A stretch of DNA of 23,730 nucleotides. Origin: CAIVPM01 sp049242865 (GTDB lineage Bacteria; Bacteroidota; Bacteroidia; Chitinophagales; Chitinophagaceae). Shown piece by piece: positions 1-8,196 of this stretch. Under the pieces are notes generated by a model that had not been told where the DNA came from, did no database searches, and saw only the letters and a list, made by a program, of their open reading frames with translations. The DNA is taken from the NCBI GenBank assembly GCA_049242865.1, contig JBMLOR010000043.1, positions 1-23,730 of the forward strand. Reading direction: 5' to 3'. Position 1 is the first letter of the stretch, and every line of letters starts with the position of its first letter. The translations under genes were made by a program, and so were the position numbers.

Positions 1-2
1 AT

Positions 3-2195
3 GGCGAAGCTAAATGCCCATTTGGTTTTGGTTCAAAAAAATCAACAGCTGGCAATGGTACAGGTAATAAAGATTGGTGGCCCAATCAATTAAAGTTAAA
101 CATACTACGTCAGCATTCTACTTTAAGCAATCCAATGGATGAAAGTTTTAACTACACCGAAGCTTTTAAAAGTTTGGATCTTGCAGCTGTAAAAGCAGAT
201 TTAGCAGCTTTAATGACAGACTCAAAACCTTGGTGGCCAGCAGACTATGGTCATTATGGTCCATTTTTTATTCGTATGGCTTGGCATAGTGCAGGTACAT
301 ACAGAATTGCAGATGGTAGAGGTGGTGGAGGAACAGGTGCACAACGTTTTGCACCATTAAATTCTTGGCCAGATAATACTAACCTTGATAAAGCTCGTTT
401 ATTATTATGGCCTATCAAACAAAAATATGGCAACAAACTAAGTTGGGCCGATTTAATGATACTTACAGGAAACGTAGCATTAGAAACTATGGGTTTTAAA
501 ACCTATGGATTTGCTGGAGGACGTGCAGACATTTGGGAGCCTGAACAAGATATTTATTGGGGTAGCGAAAAAGAATGGTTAGGCGATAACAGATACACTG
601 GTGATAGAAATTTAGAAAATCCTTTAGGTGCTGTACAAATGGGTTTAATTTATGTAAATCCTGAAGGTCCGAATGGTAATCCTGATCCTTTAGCAAGTGC
701 AAGAGATATAAGAGAAACATTTGCACGTATGGCCATGAACGATGAAGAAACTGTAGCTTTAATTGCAGGTGGCCACACTTTTGGAAAAGCACATGGTGCA
801 GCAGATCCTAGCAAATATGTTGGTAATGAACCAGAAGGTGCAAGTATTGAACAACAAAGTACAGGTTGGAAAAATACTTTTGGTAAGGGTAACGCAGAAC
901 ATACGATTACAAGTGGTTTAGAAGGTGCTTGGACACCAACCCCAACTCAATGGAGTAATAGCTATTTTGAAGTTTTATTTGGCTTTGAATGGGAACTAAC
1001 AAAAAGCCCTGCAGGTGCCCAACAATGGAGGCCAAAAAATGGAGCTGCTGCAAATGCTGTTCCTGATGCTCATGTTGAGGGTTTAAAACATCAACCAATA
1101 ATGCTTACTACTGATTTAGCGTTGAGAGTTGATCCTGCTTACGAAAAAATTTCTCGCAGATTTTTAGAAAATCCAAACGAATTTGCTGAGGCTTTTGCTA
1201 AAGCATGGTTTAAACTTACTCATAGAGATATGGGGCCAAAATCAAGATATTTAGGAACTGAAGTTCCGGCTGAAGATTTAATTTGGCAAGATCCTATTCC
1301 TGCTGTAAATCATCCTTTAGTAGATGCTGCTGATATTTTAAATTTAAAACAAGCTATTAAAGCAACAGGATTAAGTGTTGGCGAATTAGTAAGTACTGCA
1401 TGGGCTAGTGCTAGTACATTTAGAGGTAGCGATAAACGTGGTGGTGCAAATGGTGCACGTATTCGCCTAGCTCCTCAAAAATATTGGGCTGTTAATAATC
1501 CATCGCAACTAAGTAAAGTTTTAGATGTACTTGAGCAAGTACAAAATAATTTTAATGCCAATGCAACCGATGGTAAAAAAATTAGCTTAGCCGATGTTAT
1601 TGTTTTAGCAGGAAATGTTGGAGTTGAAATGGCAGCAGAAAATGCTGGCTTTTCTCACTCAGTTCCTTTTGTTGCAGGAAGAATGGATGCAAGTATTGAA
1701 CAAACTGATGTTGAAAGTTTTGCTGTTTTAGAACCAAAAGCCGATGGTTTTAGAAACTACACTGCTCCAAGATATGGTGCTATGGCTGAAGAAATGTTAA
1801 TTGATAAAGCACAACTATTAAATCTTACGGCACCAGAAATGAGTGTTTTAGTTGCAGGTTTAAGAACAATAAACATTAATTATGATGGTAGCAAACATGG
1901 AGTATTTACAAAAAATGAAGGTAGCTTAAGCAACGACTTTTTTGTAAATTTATTGAACATGAATTTGGTTTGGAGCTCTACAAACACAGATAACAGTGTG
2001 TTTGAAGCTAAAGATAGAACTACAGGAGCAGTTGTTTATACAGGTACAAGAGTAGATTTAATTTTTGGTAGCAACAGTGAATTAAGAGCTATTGCCGAAG
2101 TGTATGCAAGTAACGACTCTAAAGAAAAATTTGTACACGATTTTATTGCTGCTTGGGTTAAAGTAATGAATTTAGATAGATTTGATTTAGGATAA
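3..2195 (+). CDS. katG: Catalase-peroxidase KatG (5' end cut by the window)
   Basis: Bifunctional haem enzyme that destroys hydrogen peroxide by catalase and peroxidase activity. The frame is open from base 3, and the codons before the Met at 135 encode typical KatG N-terminal sequence (CPFG, then DWWPNQL, then HSTLSNPM), so 135 is not the start and only about 12-13 residues are missing. Counting the GGC at base 3 as residue 1, the distal haem triad R91, W94 and H95 lies in RMAWHSAGTYR, Y217 and M243 can complete the Met-Tyr-Trp crosslink with W94, and the proximal ligand is H258 in AGGHTFGKAHG. The serine matching Mycobacterium tuberculosis S315 is kept (TITSGLE). Both the active N-terminal peroxidase half and the degenerate C-terminal half are present, giving 730 visible residues, normal for the family. 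A terminator follows at once, so the gene ends its transcript. The promoter is outside the window. Confidence 0.97.
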   Translation, partial: GEAKCPFGFGSKKSTAGNGTGNKDWWPNQLKLNILRQHSTLSNPMDESFNYTEAFKSLDLAAVKADLAALMTDSKPWWPADYGHYGPFFIRMAWHSAGTYRIADGRGGGGTGAQRFAPLNSWPDNTNLDKARLLLWPIKQKYGNKLSWADLMILTGNVALETMGFKTYGFAGGRADIWEPEQDIYWGSEKEWLGDNRYTGDRNLENPLGAVQMGLIYVNPEGPNGNPDPLASARDIRETFARMAMNDEETVALIAGGHTFGKAHGAADPSKYVGNEPEGASIEQQSTGWKNTFGKGNAEHTITSGLEGAWTPTPTQWSNSYFEVLFGFEWELTKSPAGAQQWRPKNGAAANAVPDAHVEGLKHQPIMLTTDLALRVDPAYEKISRRFLENPNEFAEAFAKAWFKLTHRDMGPKSRYLGTEVPAEDLIWQDPIPAVNHPLVDAADILNLKQAIKATGLSVGELVSTAWASASTFRGSDKRGGANGARIRLAPQKYWAVNNPSQLSKVLDVLEQVQNNFNANATDGKKISLADVIVLAGNVGVEMAAENAGFSHSVPFVAGRMDASIEQTDVESFAVLEPKADGFRNYTAPRYGAMAEEMLIDKAQLLNLTAPEMSVLVAGLRTININYDGSKHGVFTKNEGSLSNDFFVNLLNMNLVWSSTNTDNSVFEAKDRTTGAVVYTGTRVDLIFGSNSELRAIAEVYASNDSKEKFVHDFIAAWVKVMNLDRFDLG

Positions 2196-2221
2196 TATTA
2201 TTTTGAAAGTTAAATTTCTGG

Positions 2222-2254
2222 GGGTTGTTCAAATATTTGAACAACCCTTTTTTT
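2222..2254 (+). terminator. Rho-independent terminator of katG
   Basis: A perfect 26-base palindrome (2222-2247, arms GGGTTGTTCAA and TTGAACAACCC around ATAT) is followed directly by seven T residues. It lies 26 bases after the katG stop codon. Confidence 0.9.
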
Positions 2255-2312
2255 ATTAAAAATATTTTAATTGTAATGTTAGCTAATCGAGTATTATCTT
2301 TAAACCTATTAT

Positions 2313-2328
2313 TCACCCAAATGGGTGA
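2313..2328. promoter_or_regulatory. Candidate operator: perfect inverted repeat upstream of the sensor kinase
   Basis: TCACCCA-AA-TGGGTGA is a perfect 7-2-7 inverted repeat ending 36 bases before the kinase ATG. AT-rich sequence with weak -7-like boxes (TACTTTAT at 2347, TATTTTG at 2352) follows, so the repeat sits about where a -33 element would be, as expected for an activator site. A degenerate copy with the same 7-2-7 spacing lies after the response regulator gene (5132-5147). The regulator itself is the obvious candidate ligand, but that is inference. Confidence 0.5.
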
Positions 2329-2364
2329 TAGAAACCCTAACTAATCTACTTTATTTTGTTAAGT

Positions 2365-4515
2365 ATGTATAAATATCTTTTACTACTACTTAGTGCCTTA
2401 CTAGGAATTACGTCCATTGCACAAAATTCTACTGTTCTAGAAATTGAAAAAAACCTATTAACTACAACAGTTGATAGTGTTGCTAATAAAAATATCAATA
2501 AACTAATCAATCAAAATCCTCCTACAAAGCCTAAAGAAATAATCTCGGTTTTAACAAAATCAATGGAAAGATTTGAAAAGCTACAACAAAATAATGTATT
2601 ACAAAACATATATCTTCAAACAGGCATTAGCTTCAGAGATCTAAGAAAATACGACACTTCTATTTTGTTTTTTCGTAAGGCAGAAATAATTAACTCGCTT
2701 ACCAGAGATAAAGAAACACAAGGTTTTATTTTACATGAAATTGGCTATTGGCATTACGAGCAAAACATTTTAGATAGTGCATTAATATATTATTACAAGG
2801 CACTTAATGTTCGAAAACAAAACAATACACCACGCCCCATCGCTGTAACCTTAAATGCCATTGGTTTAGTGTTTCGTACACGCAACCAATTATCAAATGC
2901 TAAAGACTTTTATTTTCAGGCTTTACCAATTTTTGAAAAATTAGAAGATGCTGCTGCCTTAAGGTGCTTGAGCAATATTGCTACAATTTATAATCTAGAG
3001 AAAAAATACGATTCGGCCACTGCTCTTTATTTAAAAATTTATAATACTGCAAAAGCAAAAAATGATGTAGGCAACATGCTTTTTTCTCAAGTAAATATGG
3101 CACTTGGATACAACTTTCAAGAAAAATATGCACAAGCTTTGCCTGTGTTTGAAGAGTTAAGTAATAACCCTAGAGTAAAGGCTATTGAAGATTTAAATAA
3201 TGCTGTACAATATGGATTAGGACAAGCCTATATGGGTGTTAAAAACTACGATAAAGCGATTCCTATTTTAAAAACTTGCCTGGGTTATAGATTTAAAAAT
3301 ACAAAATATCAATCACTAGCTGCAATTACAAATCTATTATATACAGCTGAAAAAGAAAAAGGCAATTACCAACAAGCTTTAGTTTATTATGAACAATTAA
3401 AAGTTTATAGCGACAGTTTGATGAATAAAAACCGTTCTGATGCCATTGATGAATTAGATAAAAAATACAAAACCGAACAAAAAGAACAGCAAATTTTAAT
3501 ATTAGCTAAAGAAAATGCCATCAAAGATTTAACGCTAAAACAAAATCAACAAACCTTACAATTGGCTTTAGCAAAATCAAAACAAAAAGAACAAGAAATT
3601 GATTTGCTAAATAAACAAAATGAAGTGAGTGCTTTACTAGTAAAACAACATGAACAAACAATAAATTTAGAGCAAGCCGAAAATCAAAAATCGGCACAAG
3701 CATTAACTATCCTTCAAAAAGAAAATGCCATTAAAGACTTAAGTATTAAAGAAAAAAAACGAACTAATTGGCTTTTTGCAATTGGATTAATCATTGCAAT
3801 AGGAATTGCATTTGGAATTTGGACGCTATATCGTAATAAACAAAAAACAGCAAAGCTTTTACAAGAAAAAAATGACATCATTAGCAAAGCATTAGGCGAA
3901 AAAGAAATTTTATTAAAAGAAATTCACCATCGTGTTAAAAACAATTTACAGGTGGTAAGCAGTTTGTTAAATTTACAAAGCAGGAAAATTAACGACGAAA
4001 AAGCTTTGAGTGCCATTAAAGAAGGTAGAGATAGAGTTAAAAGCATGGCACTCATTCATCAAAACTTATACAGAGATGATAACTTAACAGGTGTAGAAAT
4101 AAAAGATTACATTGAAAAACTGGTACAATCTTTATTTACTTCTTATAATATTCAAAACGAGAAAGTGCGTTTACAAACCGAAATTGATGATTTGAATGTA
4201 GATGTTGATACAGTTATACCAATTGGATTAATTCTAACAGAACTTATAAGTAATGCTCTTAAATATGCATTTGATGAAACTAAACAAGATGGCAAATTAG
4301 TAATTAAATTAAAGCAAGATGAAGCAGGATTATCATTGAATGTTAAAGATAATGGTATTGGCTTGCCAAATGATTGGAATTATGAAAAAGCAGACTCATT
4401 AGGCTATCAACTTATAAGATCATTTGCTGCAAAAATGAAAGCAAAACTAACTATTACAGGTAATGATGGTACAAATGTAGAAATGCTAATTACAAATTAT
4501 AAACTTACAGCATGA
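2365..4515 (+). CDS. TPR-containing sensor histidine kinase, HisKA_2 family
   Basis: Membrane sensor kinase of a two-component system. From the ATG at 2365 (716 aa): signal peptide at residues 1-20 (MYKYLLLLLSALLGITSIAQ), a run of TPR repeats at about 75-365 that should lie in the periplasm, a long Gln/Lys-rich coiled coil at about 370-465, one membrane span at about 469-489, then the cytoplasmic kinase. The dimerisation/phosphotransfer motif is EIHHRVKNNLQ with the probable phosphoacceptor H522. The ATP-binding domain shows the N box ELISNALKYAF (from 626), G1 box VKDNGIGLP (from 660) and a C-terminal GTNVEM. A TTG at 2356 would add three residues; the ATG gives a cleaner signal peptide. KENAIKDL occurs twice in the coiled coil, exactly 70 residues apart (382 and 452). 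The gene overlaps the response regulator by four bases, so the two are a cognate pair. The signal sensed is unknown. Confidence 0.92.
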   Translation: MYKYLLLLLSALLGITSIAQNSTVLEIEKNLLTTTVDSVANKNINKLINQNPPTKPKEIISVLTKSMERFEKLQQNNVLQNIYLQTGISFRDLRKYDTSILFFRKAEIINSLTRDKETQGFILHEIGYWHYEQNILDSALIYYYKALNVRKQNNTPRPIAVTLNAIGLVFRTRNQLSNAKDFYFQALPIFEKLEDAAALRCLSNIATIYNLEKKYDSATALYLKIYNTAKAKNDVGNMLFSQVNMALGYNFQEKYAQALPVFEELSNNPRVKAIEDLNNAVQYGLGQAYMGVKNYDKAIPILKTCLGYRFKNTKYQSLAAITNLLYTAEKEKGNYQQALVYYEQLKVYSDSLMNKNRSDAIDELDKKYKTEQKEQQILILAKENAIKDLTLKQNQQTLQLALAKSKQKEQEIDLLNKQNEVSALLVKQHEQTINLEQAENQKSAQALTILQKENAIKDLSIKEKKRTNWLFAIGLIIAIGIAFGIWTLYRNKQKTAKLLQEKNDIISKALGEKEILLKEIHHRVKNNLQVVSSLLNLQSRKINDEKALSAIKEGRDRVKSMALIHQNLYRDDNLTGVEIKDYIEKLVQSLFTSYNIQNEKVRLQTEIDDLNVDVDTVIPIGLILTELISNALKYAFDETKQDGKLVIKLKQDEAGLSLNVKDNGIGLPNDWNYEKADSLGYQLIRSFAAKMKAKLTITGNDGTNVEMLITNYKLTA

Positions 4516-5129
4516 TAGAAATTAAAGTGCTTATAGTTGAGGATGATCCACTAATTGCAATTGATATTGAACAAATATTAAATAACCTAAATTTTAGAGT
4601 TTCAGGTACAGCTTTTAATGCAGAAGATGCATTATATAGTTTAAAAACCAATACGCCAGATATAGTACTTTTAGATGTAAACTTAGAGAGTGATAAAGAT
4701 GGAATAAATATTGCAGAAATCATTAACGAAAAATATCAATTACCATTTATATACCTTACAGCCCATGCTGATAAAAATACTTTAGAAAGAGCTAAAAAAA
4801 CCAAACCAGCAGGATACATTATTAAGCCCTTTGATGAAAGAGATTTGTTGGCAGGGATTGAAATAGGGCTGTACAATTATAGTCAACTTAAAATGGCACA
4901 AAGGCCACAACTTAATTTAAATAACATTAATAAGCATTTAAAAAATATTATAACAGAGCGTGAATTTACTGTACTAACTGCAATTTATGAAGGCAAAACA
5001 AACGAGCAAATGGCAAGTGAACAGTTTGTATCTATAAATACCATAAAAACACACATCAGTAATTTGTATTTTAAGTTAGATGTAAATTCAAGAACTACTG
5101 CCATAGCAAAGGTTATCAGTTATTTATAA
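4512..5129 (+). CDS. LuxR-family response regulator (REC-HTH)
   Basis: DNA-binding partner of the upstream kinase; the start ATG overlaps the kinase stop codon (ATGA). Residues 1-120 form a receiver domain with the acidic pair D11/D12, phosphoacceptor D55 (IVLLDVNLES), T83 (YLTAHAD) and K105 (YIIKPFDERDL). After a short linker, residues 147-205 form a LuxR/NarL-type helix-turn-helix (TEREFTVLTAIYEGKTNEQ, then INTIKTHISNLYFKLDV). All receiver residues needed for phosphorylation are present. The length of 205 aa is normal for the class. It probably regulates its own operon and the secreted protein downstream, since related inverted repeats lie before both (2313 and 5132); this is inferred from position and similarity only. 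Confidence 0.93.
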   Translation: MIEIKVLIVEDDPLIAIDIEQILNNLNFRVSGTAFNAEDALYSLKTNTPDIVLLDVNLESDKDGINIAEIINEKYQLPFIYLTAHADKNTLERAKKTKPAGYIIKPFDERDLLAGIEIGLYNYSQLKMAQRPQLNLNNINKHLKNIITEREFTVLTAIYEGKTNEQMASEQFVSINTIKTHISNLYFKLDVNSRTTAIAKVISYL

Positions 5130-5131
5130 AA

Positions 5132-5147
5132 TCATGCTTTTGGGTGA
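5132..5147. promoter_or_regulatory. Candidate second, degenerate operator copy
   Basis: TCATGCT-TT-TGGGTGA keeps the full right arm (TGGGTGA) and 4 of 7 left-arm positions of the repeat at 2313-2328, with the same 2-base spacer. It lies 74 bases before the secreted-protein gene, in the first gap after the response regulator. In both places GGGTGAT is followed within a few bases by AAACC. The downstream -7 box is not clear. Confidence 0.35.
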
Positions 5148-5221
5148 TTCAAAAACCATAAGAAAAATTCAATTTTACATCGTAAAGAATCTAATACTTC
5201 TAAAACCTTTAAAAAACGAAT

Positions 5222-7861
5222 ATGAGAAAGTTGTTTACATTAGTTGGTTCTCTTTTATTAATTGGTAGTTCAAGTGTTGCCCAAACAATAACTACAGTTG
5301 AAAATGTTTATGGTGGTCGTATTAATGCCATCACCTCTAGCACAATTATTGGTTCACCAGATAGTGCTAATGTTTTTATTACTACAGAAAGTGCCAATAC
5401 TGCATTTTATGCCAAAGCAAATGGTATTACTACAGGCACTGTAAATATTTCAAAATTTACAAAAATGCCTGCTTTAACAGCAGCTGCTGGTGTAGGAGGT
5501 GCTATAAATAAAGTAAGTGCTTACAGTAGTTATTTGTATTTTAGAAATGGAATGAATGCTATTTATAAATCAGCATTTAACAGCGTAAATATTAGTTTGC
5601 ATAAATCATTTGGGATGGATACTTCTTTAAATGATTTTGCAATTAAAGGTAATCGTATTTGGTATTTTTTTAGAGTTAGTTCCTCTAATCAAGATAGATT
5701 TGGATACAGCGATTTAGATGCAAGTGGTAATGCTATCAACTTTGTTTCTTCTTTTGGATATAGTACTGCTACATTCCCTGCAAAAACAATTCTAAGTTAT
5801 AATTTAGGTGATACAATTTTAGCTTTTAAAGATGGAAACGATCCCGAATTAACCATACTAGAAAATATTACCTCAGGACCAACAGCCTTTTTACACGACA
5901 ATTTATCAACCCTTAATCCTGCTGTAAATTGGCGAACAGTTGCAATTGCCCCAGATGGTAGAATATTTATTGGTGGCAATGATAATAATCATAAATATGT
6001 TGCTTACAAAGATACAGGTGCAACAAGCTGGACAGTTGTAAATACAGGCATTGCTGGAGTTTCGGGCAGTAATATTGCTTTTTATCAAAACAACACAACC
6101 AATTATTATGTGTACTTTGGTAGTGCATATAGTAACGCAAAAGGTGTTGCCAGTTCTTGGAACAATTTTGGAAATGTTTCTTTAGAAACTCATAGTAACG
6201 ATGGGGCATCATTAACACTTACCAATAGTTTAACAAATGGTGTTGTGCTAATTACTACTGATCAGGGAATTGGCTGGACCAAAAATGCTGGCTCTATCAT
6301 TTCTGAAATTAATGATGGGGTAGAAGCAGTACAAGTTGCTGATTTTGATATGCGTAGTGCAAAAGATTTTGGTTGGCTAGCTAGTAAATCAGGTATTAGA
6401 TATGTTCGAAACTATAATACAGGAGCTAAAAATTGGAGCAATGCTATGTTTCCTAATGGTGATGGTTCTCCTTACTATAGTGCAGAAATGATGGGCAACG
6501 ATAGTAACAAAGTTTTTGTAGGTAATGTAAGAGTTTATAAAACCACCAACAAAGGTGGTACTTGGAACAGAGTTTTTACAGCAGAAAATGCACCTTATAA
6601 TTTTCCTGGTGTTGGAACTCAAGTTACGTCAATAGCTTATGATAGTACCACAAATACTGTATTAGCTGGCTATAAAATTCAATCACCAACTCAACGTGGG
6701 GGTGTATTTTACAGCAACGATGGTGGTACAACTTGGAACCAACTTTTAATAAATGCTACTACTGTAGGATTTGATGTGGATGTGAATGATATAGAATTAG
6801 TTGCTGATAGTGGTAAACTAGTGGCCTACATTGGCGTTGATTATGATAGTTCTTTAACAACGCCCTTACGTGGTATGTATAAAGCACAATGGAATGGTAC
6901 AAGTTGGAGTGTAAGAGCTGAAGACATTTACACACCTACCACTTCTCTTTTAAGTGTAAACGATATTGTAATACATAGTAAAGATACCATTTTAGCTAGT
7001 GGAGGATTTTACAATAAAGTATACAATCGTGAATATGGAATAAATTTTATGATAAGCAGAACAGTATTTAACAATTGGAGAAGTTATGTACCTAGTGTTG
7101 CTCGATTTAATGGATTTTCAGCTGCAGCTTGGAATGGTGACACTTTATTTTATGCTTATAAAGACAGTATTTTATATAGTAGAATATTTTTTAATAGTAC
7201 AGGTACAGGAACACCTGGAGAAGCTTTATACACCAAAGTAGATAATGGAACTGAAATTAATGTTTTGTATTATGATGAATTATTGGCAGGTAGTGGTACA
7301 GGCTTTAGAAGTATAAAAGGAGCTTCATTTTTATTGCCTAATAAAACTATTGATATCAATGCAACTATTAAGAATAATAAATATGCTGAGGTTGTATGGT
7401 TTAACAATTTTGATGAATTGGTTGCCCAATATGAACTACAAAGTAGCTGTAATGGTAATACTTTTGAAAAAGTGGCAACCATTTCATCAACCAACACTAA
7501 GCAATACAAGTATACAGATGAAATAACTTGTGCAAATAATATAAAATTATACCGCTTAAAAGTGATAGAAAAAAATGGCAATACCTATTTAACTAGTACA
7601 ATTAAAGTAGGCAAACAGTTGCCAGTTGAAATTAGCGTGTTTCCTAATCCAACCACAAATGGAATAATGCAGTTAAATACAACGTTTAAAGGTAAAATTA
7701 CTGTGAATGTAGTTGATATGATTGGTAAACAACAAGCACAATTCATCATCAATAATGTGGGCACTCATACATTAAATATGCAACATTTACAAAAAGGAAT
7801 TTATTTTTTACAACTACATACTGAACAAGGAAATTATTCTAAGAAGATAATCATATACTAA
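5222..7861 (+). CDS. Secreted protein with BNR/Asp-box-like repeats and a T9SS type A sorting domain
   Basis: Large (879 aa) exported protein of unknown function. Residues 1-21 are a signal peptide ending VAQ. The body is rich in Ser, Thr, Asn and Gly and contains Asp-box-like turns typical of beta-propellers of the sialidase/photosynthesis-stability-factor type: TTDQGIGW (near 345), TTNKGGTW (near 442) and a canonical SNDGGTTW (from 498). I see no sialidase catalytic arginine set, so enzyme activity is not claimed. A linker domain at about 700-795 has a fibronectin-like look. From about 803 to the end is a T9SS type A C-terminal domain (VFPNPTTNG, VVDMIGKQ, GIYFLQL, final KKIIIY), which directs export across the outer membrane and surface attachment or release. 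It lies 92 bases after the response regulator and may be its target. A terminator follows. Confidence 0.85.
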   Translation: MRKLFTLVGSLLLIGSSSVAQTITTVENVYGGRINAITSSTIIGSPDSANVFITTESANTAFYAKANGITTGTVNISKFTKMPALTAAAGVGGAINKVSAYSSYLYFRNGMNAIYKSAFNSVNISLHKSFGMDTSLNDFAIKGNRIWYFFRVSSSNQDRFGYSDLDASGNAINFVSSFGYSTATFPAKTILSYNLGDTILAFKDGNDPELTILENITSGPTAFLHDNLSTLNPAVNWRTVAIAPDGRIFIGGNDNNHKYVAYKDTGATSWTVVNTGIAGVSGSNIAFYQNNTTNYYVYFGSAYSNAKGVASSWNNFGNVSLETHSNDGASLTLTNSLTNGVVLITTDQGIGWTKNAGSIISEINDGVEAVQVADFDMRSAKDFGWLASKSGIRYVRNYNTGAKNWSNAMFPNGDGSPYYSAEMMGNDSNKVFVGNVRVYKTTNKGGTWNRVFTAENAPYNFPGVGTQVTSIAYDSTTNTVLAGYKIQSPTQRGGVFYSNDGGTTWNQLLINATTVGFDVDVNDIELVADSGKLVAYIGVDYDSSLTTPLRGMYKAQWNGTSWSVRAEDIYTPTTSLLSVNDIVIHSKDTILASGGFYNKVYNREYGINFMISRTVFNNWRSYVPSVARFNGFSAAAWNGDTLFYAYKDSILYSRIFFNSTGTGTPGEALYTKVDNGTEINVLYYDELLAGSGTGFRSIKGASFLLPNKTIDINATIKNNKYAEVVWFNNFDELVAQYELQSSCNGNTFEKVATISSTNTKQYKYTDEITCANNIKLYRLKVIEKNGNTYLTSTIKVGKQLPVEISVFPNPTTNGIMQLNTTFKGKITVNVVDMIGKQQAQFIINNVGTHTLNMQHLQKGIYFLQLHTEQGNYSKKIIIY

Positions 7862-7884
7862 AATTTGTTTTTCAAAAAGGGGTA

Positions 7885-7923
7885 AAAAGGCTCTTCTTAT
7901 TAAATTAAGAAGGGCTTTTTTTT
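7885..7923 (+). terminator. Terminator of the secreted T9SS protein gene
   Basis: AAGGCTCTTCTTA pairs with TAAGAAGGGCTT, allowing two G-T pairs, across a short AT loop, and the hairpin runs into eight T residues. Confidence 0.85.
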
Positions 7924-8126
7924 AGTACTTATTTAAGCAAAAAATATTATTATAAATCATTGTTTTCTTAATGAAATCAATATAAAAAACACCTGCACTG
8001 AAAGTATAGAACAAACAATAATATTTCATCAACACTTCCATGTGATTTTATAAGTAAAAAATATTGAACCTTTAATTATCAGTATTTTTAGCTTTAAGGT
8101 TTATGAGCAACAGTTGATTTTCTTTA

Positions 8127-8166
8127 ATAAAAAATGCTTGATAGTTTTTCAACTATCAAGCATTAA
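8127..8166 (-). terminator. Terminator of the receptor/lipoprotein operon
   Basis: A perfect 14-bp stem (AATGCTTGATAGTT at 8133-8146 and its complement at 8151-8164) has a 4-base loop. Read on the minus strand it is followed by a run of T, 30 bases beyond the stop of the lipoprotein gene. Confidence 0.85.
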
Positions 8167-8196
8167 TTTTAATATACTTTAACTTTTAAATAAATA

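Larger units (their letters stand above)
7862..8196. other. Convergent intergenic region without a gene
   Basis: A 335-base stretch between two converging genes. It holds a forward terminator at its left end and a reverse terminator at its right end. The roughly 200 bases between them (7924-8126) are AT-rich, and I see no ORF, tRNA, repeat or conserved structure there. Confidence 0.7.

Noticed and set aside
1..93. Open frame from the ATG at base 1 (30 codons)
   Set aside because: It overlaps the KatG frame, which shows clear family sequence from base 3, and is an out-of-frame accident.
254..1098. Several open frames of 60-98 codons on the minus strand inside katG
   Set aside because: They are antisense to a fully conserved enzyme, have no family resemblance, and come from the sparse stop codons opposite biased codon use. 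Similar shadow frames inside the other genes were dropped for the same reason.
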